Shown here: piece by piece, positions 28,201 to 33,171 of the stretch
How the letters are laid out: the number at the start of each line of letters is the position of its first letter
Position numbering within the stretch: position 1 is the first letter of the stretch
Translations under genes and position numbers: made by a program
Notes under the pieces: model-generated
The model's database searches: none
Seen by the model: the letters and a program-made list of their open reading frames with translations, nothing else
Told to the model about the DNA's origin: nothing
Assembly (NCBI RefSeq): GCF_000758925.1
Contig: NZ_JRNC01000060.1
Span: forward strand, 1 to 33,171
Length of the DNA stretch: 33,171 nt
Direction of reading: 5' to 3'
DNA from: Prevotella sp. S7-1-8
GTDB taxonomy: Bacteria; Bacteroidota; Bacteroidia; Bacteroidales; Bacteroidaceae

Positions 28201-29878
28201 GGAGGAAAGCGACATCATTTCTTCCTTGGAAGGTCGCATCTATTTCAATCCCGAAGAAAACGCATACGAGGTGGCGGACAAGTTCATTTCGGGCAATGTA
28301 ATAGAAAAGGCGGAGCGTATCGAGTCATGGCTATTGGACCATCCCGACCACGAAGAAGCAAAGCAGAGCCTTGCTGCCCTACGTGCAGCCACGCCAACCC
28401 CCATTCCATTTGCAGACCTTGACTTCAATCTCGGTGAACGCTGGATACCCTCAAAGGTCTATGGCAGGTTCGCATCGGAGTTTTTCGGGACGGATATTGG
28501 CGTATCCTACCATTCCAATATGGACGAATACAGCATTATCTGCGACCGAAAGAATGCCAATATCTGGCACAAGTATGCCGTACAGGGTGAGTTCCGCCGC
28601 TATGACGGCATCAATCTCCTGAAGCACGCCCTGCACAATACCATTCCCGACATCAACAAGAGCAAGGAAGTGACGGATAAGGTTACGGGAGAGACCAAGA
28701 CCATTAAAGTAAGGGACGGACATGCCATACAGATGGCGAATGCCAAGATTGAGGAAATCAGACAGGGCTTTGTCGATTGGCTCGGACGCACGCCAGACAC
28801 CTTCAAGCAGCAGTTATCTGACCGTTACAACCGCCTTTTCAATTGTTTTGTACGACCAAACTTTGATGGTACGCACCAGACGTTTCCAAACCTTGACCTT
28901 AAACGATTGGGTATTGCTGACCTCTACAAGAGTCAGAAAGATGCCGTATGGATGCTCAAAACCAACGGTGGCGGAATCTGCGACCATGAGGTGGGAGCGG
29001 GCAAGACGCTTATCATGTGTACGGCTGCCTATGAGATGAAGCGATTGGGACTAGCAAACAAGCCGATGATTATCGGGCTGAAAGCAAACGTCTTCGATAT
29101 TGCCGACACCTTTAGGAAAGCTTATCCCAATGCTAAGGTACTCTATCCCGGCAAGAATGATTTTAATAAGCAGAACCGCCAACGTATCTTCAACGACATC
29201 AAGAACAACGACTGGGACTGTATCATCCTCACGCACGAACAGTTCGGCATGATACCGCAGGCCTTGGAGATACAGGAAGCGATTATGCAAAAGGAACTGG
29301 ACTCAGTGGAAGAGAATCTCGAAGTGTTGCGACAACAAGGAAGAGACATCTCCCGTGGAATGCTCAAAGGACTGGAGAAGCGCAAGCAGACGCTGGAAGC
29401 GAAGCTGCAGAACATACAGGACAGCATCGCTGAGCGTAAGGACGATGCTGTAGACTTCAAGATGATGGGTATCGACCATCTCTTTGTAGATGAAAGCCAT
29501 CAATTTAAGAACCTGATGTTCAATACCCGCCATGACCGTGTATCAGGCTTGGGCAATCCGGACGGCTCACAGCGTGCCTTAAACATGCTCTTTGCCATTC
29601 GTACCATACAGGAGAGGTCGGGCAAGGATTTGGGAGCGACTTTCCTTTCGGGAACGACCATCTCCAATAGCCTGACGGAGTTGTATCTCCTGTTCAAGTA
29701 TCTCCGTCCACAGGCTTTGGAAAAGCAAGGTATCAACAGTTTTGACGCATGGGCAGCCGTCTTTGCCAAGAAGTCGACAGACTACGAGTTCTCCATCACG
29801 AATGACATCATACAGAAGGAACGGTTCAGAACATTTATCAAGGTGCCAGAGCTGGCTGCGTTTTATGCGGAAGTATAG
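25274..29878 (+). pseudogene. N6-DNA methylase / SNF2-type helicase, 3'-truncated
   Basis: 1534 residues from ATG 25274. Relatives known to me in Bacteroidales elements are several hundred residues longer. An N-terminal methyltransferase-like fold has motif I DPSMGMGAF (D131) and a motif IV-like NIPF (N199, in place of NPPF). A Gln/Pro/Ser-rich linker (about 550-800) and a second conserved region follow. The SNF2-type first RecA domain has Walker A HEVGAGKT (K1244) and DESH (D1406). The frame ends at ELAAFYAEV-stop, where family members continue into the second RecA-like helicase domain (motifs IV-VI). None of the three frames of the next 100 bases resumes that domain. This is a truncation by rearrangement or insertion, not a simple frameshift, and the ATPase should be inactive as a helicase. 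The methylase part could still be made. Confidence 0.85.
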
Positions 29879-30001
29879 GAGTTGGAAGCAAGAAAAGGAG
29901 AAGAATGCGTATCTGATTGAAATAGAGGAGATATTGCCTGCTTACTCATTGAGTTGCATCAAAGGAAATAGGCGAAGAAAGGAGTGAAAAAGCAAGAGTT
30001 C

Positions 30002-30058
30002 AGTTACCAAATCGTTCGAGAAACGATGAAAGGAAAAGAACAGCTAAAAGTGGTAACT
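30002..30058. repeat. Nested inverted repeats upstream of integrase genes
   Basis: AGTTACCA (30002-30009) pairs with TGGTAACT (30051-30058). Inside it, ATCGTT (30011-30016) pairs with AACGAT (30022-30027) around a 5-base loop. The two palindromes sit between the helicase breakpoint and the first integrase. Arm-type integrase binding sites or a regulator operator are both possible. Confidence 0.5.
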
Positions 30059-30120
30059 AAAACGGTGATTTCTCTTTCATTATCAATGTTTTGCATCGCT
30101 CTAAGTTCCTCTGGGAAGTA

Positions 30121-30128
30121 TAATTTTG
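30121..30128 (+). promoter_or_regulatory. Possible -7 box for the integrase pair
   Basis: TAATTTTG matches TAnnTTTG exactly and lies 14 bases before the ATG at 30143, which would give a very short leader. A TTTG at 30090-30093 is the only -33 candidate but its spacing is too wide. Low confidence. Confidence 0.3.
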
Positions 30129-30142
30129 TAAGCAAAAAAACA

Positions 30143-31396
30143 ATGGAAAAAGAAAAAATCAAGCTGCTTTTCTACCTCAAGAGAGGTACGCAGGACAAAA
30201 ACGGAAAAAGTCCCATCATGGGACGCATCAGTATCGGTCGCTCAATGGTTCAGTTCAGTTGCAAATGTGCCTGTACGCCAAAAATTTGGGATAGTCGTAA
30301 ACAGCGACTTGTGGGAAAGAGTTCCGAAGCCGTATCAGTGAACAGGGAACTTGACCAACTGCAAGTAAGTGTCCATCAAGTTTATGAATCGCTTTCGGGC
30401 AAGTTGAACAACACTGTCACGGCAGGGAAGATAAGGGAACTTGTATTCGGGTTAAACAGCGAGTCGCAGGGGCTGCTTCATCATGCGGATGAGTATATTG
30501 ACCGCTTCCGTGAGCGAGTTGGCATAGATCGCAGCGAAAGAAGACTGAAATGTCTGCTGCTCTTCCGCAAGCATCTGTCTGAATTTCTGAGATGCCGCTA
30601 CCATGTGGACGATATTCCCGTGCAAAAAGCCGATACAGCCCTTATCAAGGACTTGGAGGAGTATTTTGCCAAAGAAAAGGGGTTTAAACTCAACACTTCG
30701 GCTGGTTATCTTACTATGCTGGCATCCCTGCTCAAAGACCTGCACAAACGGCACATTATAGACTCCTATCCTTTTATCGGCCATTCCATCCGCTGGGACG
30801 TTGGAACACCCCGATACATTACAAGGGAGGAAGTAAACAAGATTGCGGCATTAACCGATAACGAACTGCAAGGCTACGAGCAGGTGTCGAGGGATATGTT
30901 TCTCTTTTCATGCTATACAGGGCTTTCCTACACGGATGTGTACCACCTCACGGCAGAGCATATCATCCACGAGTCTGATATGGATTGGATACGCAAGCCG
31001 AGAGTGAAGACGGGCAATGTATGCCACATTCCATTATTACCCGAAGCATCCGCCATCATTGAGCGGTACAAGGGCATTCATACGAGGGCGTTCCGCCACG
31101 AACCCCCAAAAGGGTATCTGCTGCCCATACCGGGCTGTGACACGTTGAACATACACCTCAAAAAGATAGCACGGCTTTGCGGTATTCAGAAAACGCTGAC
31201 CTATCACATGGCAAGGCATACCTTCGCATCGCAGATGACGCTTTCAGAAGGCGTGTCCATCGAAAGCGTATCGAAAATGCTCGGACACAGCCAGATAAAG
31301 ACCACACAGGTGTATGCAGAGACTTCTCCAGAGCGTGTCTTTCGGGATGTGGAGAAGATTCTCCCTCTCATCGCACAATATCGTTTAATCAACTAA
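30143..31396 (+). CDS. Tyrosine recombinase (Bacteroidales element integrase), first of pair
   Basis: 417 residues from ATG 30143 (MEKEKIKLLFYLKRG), the typical family start. The N-terminal arm-binding domain (IKLLFYLKRGTQDKNGKSPI, then FSCKCACTPKIWD) and a SAM-like core-binding domain (about 105-215) precede the catalytic domain. Catalytic residues seen: K289 (RVKTGN), H355-MA-R358 (YHMARHTFA), H382 (LGHSQIKTT) and nucleophile Y391. At the place of the canonical first arginine (TGLR) the sequence is TGLSYTD, with Ser262. Loss of Arg I is known in IntDOT-type Bacteroides integrases, which still recombine. The gene is 13 bp upstream of a second recombinase and reads the same way, so the pair is probably cotranscribed. 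Its role would be excision and integration of the element. Confidence 0.92.
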   Translation: MEKEKIKLLFYLKRGTQDKNGKSPIMGRISIGRSMVQFSCKCACTPKIWDSRKQRLVGKSSEAVSVNRELDQLQVSVHQVYESLSGKLNNTVTAGKIRELVFGLNSESQGLLHHADEYIDRFRERVGIDRSERRLKCLLLFRKHLSEFLRCRYHVDDIPVQKADTALIKDLEEYFAKEKGFKLNTSAGYLTMLASLLKDLHKRHIIDSYPFIGHSIRWDVGTPRYITREEVNKIAALTDNELQGYEQVSRDMFLFSCYTGLSYTDVYHLTAEHIIHESDMDWIRKPRVKTGNVCHIPLLPEASAIIERYKGIHTRAFRHEPPKGYLLPIPGCDTLNIHLKKIARLCGIQKTLTYHMARHTFASQMTLSEGVSIESVSKMLGHSQIKTTQVYAETSPERVFRDVEKILPLIAQYRLIN

Positions 31397-31409
31397 AAGT
31401 CCAAGAACA

Positions 31410-32729
31410 ATGAAAAGTACATTTTCAATTCTATTCTATATAGACAGAAGCAAGACAAGCGAAAGGAATGAATGCATTATCCGCTGCCGTATCACCTGCA
31501 ATGGTGCGTCTTCTTCATTCTCAACAGGTTTGTACACCTCCCCAGATGATTGGCAAGCAAAGAAAGGGCGCATAAAAGTGGTGGCAAACAGAGTGAATGC
31601 CGTCAATCTGCAACTGAACTCAATAGAAGACCGACTTCACGCACTCTATGAACTCACGTTAAGAGAAGAGAACTACATTACGGCTGAATACCTGAAAGAG
31701 CAGTACCAGCACCAAAACAAACCCACCCCGACACTCATAGAGATTTACCAATCCGTCTGTGAAAGCAAGGAGGCATTGCAGGGCAAGACGATAGGAAAGG
31801 CTACCGTCAGGGCTTTCAGGGACAGTAGGAAGAATTTTGCACTTTTTCTAAAAACAAGGGGAAACGGGGACTCCCTTCCCAAAGAGGCAGACAAGGACCT
31901 CATAGAACATTACCGCCTATTTATGCTGCGGGACTTGGGAAACAAGGAAAGCACTGTTTCCAATCGTCTGCGCCACCTGCATCAAGTCATCCGAAAAGCA
32001 CTGCAAGAGCGATATATCCGTGAAGACCCTTTTGAGCAGATAGACATTGAAACGCCCACCTACGAGCGCAATGCCCTCACTTCTGACGATTTACACAAAC
32101 TTCTCTCATATCGCCCACACCGCTCGGTGGACAACCATTGCAGGCTCATCTTCCTCTTGGGCTGTTTCACGGGGCTGGCATTCTCAGACTTGAAGAAACT
32201 CCGAATGGACGATGTTTATACATTCGGGGATGGGCGCAGGTACATATCGCTCTGTCGCACAAAGACACAGAACAGGAGCATTGTTCCTTTGTTGCCCATT
32301 GCCGAAGAGATACTCACCATTGTCAGTGACGGACGAAAGGAGGGTTTGCTCTTTCGTGAGTTCCCCACGAATAGCCATTTCAACCGCAAGATAAGGGACA
32401 TCATCATCAAGGCAGGCCTCCCACCTCATACCGAAGCCACTTCGCATACGGCACGGCACACCTTTGCCACGACCATCTGTTTGGAGAACGGCTTGCCGAT
32501 AGAAACCGTCAGTAAGATACTCGGACACCGTTTCATTTCCACCACCGAACTTTATGCAAAGGTTAGCAAGAGTAAGATTGCCCGTGAGATGCAGCCACTC
32601 ATGGGTAGCAATACCACAAGGGAACTGCGAAAGGCTTTGCGTGTCTGTCCGCCAAGACAGCCAAGCGGAGGACAAGTAACTTGTTCTTTGACCGCAAAGC
32701 AACCATCATTGAACATCAACGCTAAATAA
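31410..32729 (+). CDS. Tyrosine recombinase, second of pair
   Basis: 439 residues from ATG 31410. N-terminal arm-binding domain (STFSILFYIDRSKTSERNEC ... SSSFSTGLYTSPDDWQAKKG), core-binding domain about 110-215, catalytic domain to about 410. Catalytic residues: Lys in CRTKTQNRSIVPL, H346-TA-R349 (SHTARHTFA), H373 (LGHRFISTT) and Y382. As in the first recombinase, the Arg I motif is altered: TGLAFSD (A257, S259) instead of TGLR. The C-terminal 30 residues after the tyrosine helix are variable and basic. It is 13 bp after the first recombinase and 8 bp before the DUF1896 gene. Two consecutive, diverged integrases of this type occur at the ends of several Bacteroidales elements; whether both are needed cannot be told from sequence. 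Confidence 0.92.
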   Translation: MKSTFSILFYIDRSKTSERNECIIRCRITCNGASSSFSTGLYTSPDDWQAKKGRIKVVANRVNAVNLQLNSIEDRLHALYELTLREENYITAEYLKEQYQHQNKPTPTLIEIYQSVCESKEALQGKTIGKATVRAFRDSRKNFALFLKTRGNGDSLPKEADKDLIEHYRLFMLRDLGNKESTVSNRLRHLHQVIRKALQERYIREDPFEQIDIETPTYERNALTSDDLHKLLSYRPHRSVDNHCRLIFLLGCFTGLAFSDLKKLRMDDVYTFGDGRRYISLCRTKTQNRSIVPLLPIAEEILTIVSDGRKEGLLFREFPTNSHFNRKIRDIIIKAGLPPHTEATSHTARHTFATTICLENGLPIETVSKILGHRFISTTELYAKVSKSKIAREMQPLMGSNTTRELRKALRVCPPRQPSGGQVTCSLTAKQPSLNINAK

Positions 32730-32737
32730 AATTAAAA

Positions 32738-33171
32738 ATGAAAGAGAACAAAAAGCTGGAACTTTCCTATTTTCGATTGAAATTAAGAAGTTATATGGGT
32801 GAGCATCACCCCGAGAGATTGCAAGATACGGAGTTTATCACTGCACGGGCAGATATGGCTCTCACAGCTTACTGCGATGCCGTGGCGCAAGGTTTCACTC
32901 ACCCCGAAGCGGAAAGTATGGCAAGCGAGGTTTTGTATCAAGGCTTGCATTTTTCCAAGTATGACACGCTTGTATCTGTATTGGAAAATGAGTTTGAAAG
33001 GGAACTGCCTGCATCGCTTCCTGAAAGACTCGCAACCATCTTGTTGTCGAATAAGGCTATTCAAGCCACATTCGACAAGTTCGGTTTGACGGACACATTT
33101 GCTTCTGACGAGCAATACGACCGTCTTTACACCGAACTCACAGGCACGGTAGTGTTGCTCTTCGAGAGCAC
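32738..33171 (+). CDS. DUF1896-family element protein, 3' end cut by window
   Basis: Starts at ATG 32738 (MKENKKLELSYFRLKLRSYM); 144 codons are visible and the frame is still open at the right edge. Family members are about 145-150 residues, so nearly the whole protein is here. Recognisable parts are LSYF.L.L..Y, the HHPERLQDTEFITARADMA helix, VLYQGLHFSKYDTLVSVL and the C-terminal YDRLYTELTGTVVLLFES. DUF1896 proteins are small, of unknown function, and usually found in the topB/helicase/DUF3945 neighbourhood of Bacteroidales conjugative elements. Here the gene follows the integrase pair by 8 bp, so it is separated from the helicase by the integrases. Confidence 0.88.
   Translation, partial: MKENKKLELSYFRLKLRSYMGEHHPERLQDTEFITARADMALTAYCDAVAQGFTHPEAESMASEVLYQGLHFSKYDTLVSVLENEFERELPASLPERLATILLSNKAIQATFDKFGLTDTFASDEQYDRLYTELTGTVVLLFES

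Larger units (their letters stand above)
29879..30142 (+). other. Junction region between broken helicase and integrase; probable element end
   Basis: 264 bases with no supported gene. The helicase homology stops at about 29875, and the intact integrase begins at 30143. The interval carries an inverted repeat (30002-30058) and a -7-like box (30121-30128). An in-frame GTG at 29984 opens the integrase frame, but the N-terminal 53 residues it would add are unlike the family. The left end and attachment site of the integrase-bearing element should lie in this interval. Confidence 0.5.

Noticed and set aside
29742..29987. 81-codon plus-strand frame across the helicase end
   Set aside because: Most of it overlaps the helicase in another frame. 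The unique tail (RSWKQEKEKNAYLIE) matches no continuation of the helicase and no family.
29879..29990. Simple frameshift in the helicase gene
   Set aside because: None of the three forward frames after the stop carries the expected second RecA-like domain.
29984..30142. N-terminal extension of the first integrase from GTG 29984
   Set aside because: The added 53 residues are unlike integrase N-termini, and ATG 30143 begins the standard LLFYLKRG arm-binding domain.
1..33171. CRISPR arrays, tRNA/rRNA genes, transposase-type insertion sequences
   Set aside because: No spaced direct-repeat array, tRNA-like cloverleaf, rRNA signature or DDE transposase was noticed on either strand.

Overview
This window reads as part of a Bacteroidales integrative and conjugative element (a CTn/ICE of the CTnDOT / CTn9343 kind). 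The host is probably an organism with a type IX secretion system (T9SS), such as an oral Prevotella, Porphyromonas or Tannerella. The evidence is a TraG/MobC-type coupling protein end, the DUF4099/DUF3945 - topB - methylase/helicase backbone block, paired Bacteroides-type tyrosine recombinases and a DUF1896 protein. All are standard Bacteroidales ICE genes. The cargo includes SprB repeats, a T9SS sorting domain, a TANFOR domain and a SusD-like lipoprotein, which are Bacteroidota-specific. The host genus is inference only.

Layout: (1) 2-574 (+) is the C-terminus of the conjugative coupling ATPase. (2) 564-21430 (-) is one tightly packed, nine-gene cargo operon of about 20.9 kb. In transcription order it holds a small XRE regulator, a very large unrecognised exported protein, a fibronectin-III protein, a SprB-repeat protein with a T9SS sorting domain, a giant TANFOR/metallopeptidase-like protein with a nuclease-like C-terminus, a small-leader cytoplasmic beta-propeller protein, a PKD lipoprotein, an outer-membrane beta-barrel and a SusD-like lipoprotein. 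Gaps between genes are mostly 2-36 bp, and one pair overlaps by 4 bp. (3) 21431-21650 is a divergent control region. (4) 21651-29878 (+) is the backbone block DUF4099/DUF3945 - topB - methylase/SNF2 helicase. The helicase gene is cut off before its second RecA-like domain. (5) 29879-30142 is a junction region holding an inverted repeat. (6) 30143-32729 (+) holds two adjacent tyrosine recombinases, followed by a DUF1896 gene that runs off the right edge.

The main candidate for a novel system is the cargo operon. It looks like a mobile, T9SS-linked polymorphic-toxin locus. The toxin candidate is the 1739-residue TANFOR protein: signal peptide, TANFOR domain, FN3-like part, a metallopeptidase-like HEVGH site, a hydrophobic helical segment, and then a D...DxK restriction-endonuclease-like tail. 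Eight bases downstream is a protein without a signal peptide, predicted to be a beta-propeller, in the position expected of an immunity protein. The toxin candidate has no T9SS sorting domain, whereas the gene just upstream has one. The remaining surface proteins could be the adhesive or delivery apparatus. The second theme is structural: the broken helicase next to an integrase pair suggests that one element has inserted into another.

I saw no tRNA, rRNA, CRISPR array or transposase-type insertion sequence. No gene-free stretch exceeds 300 bases.
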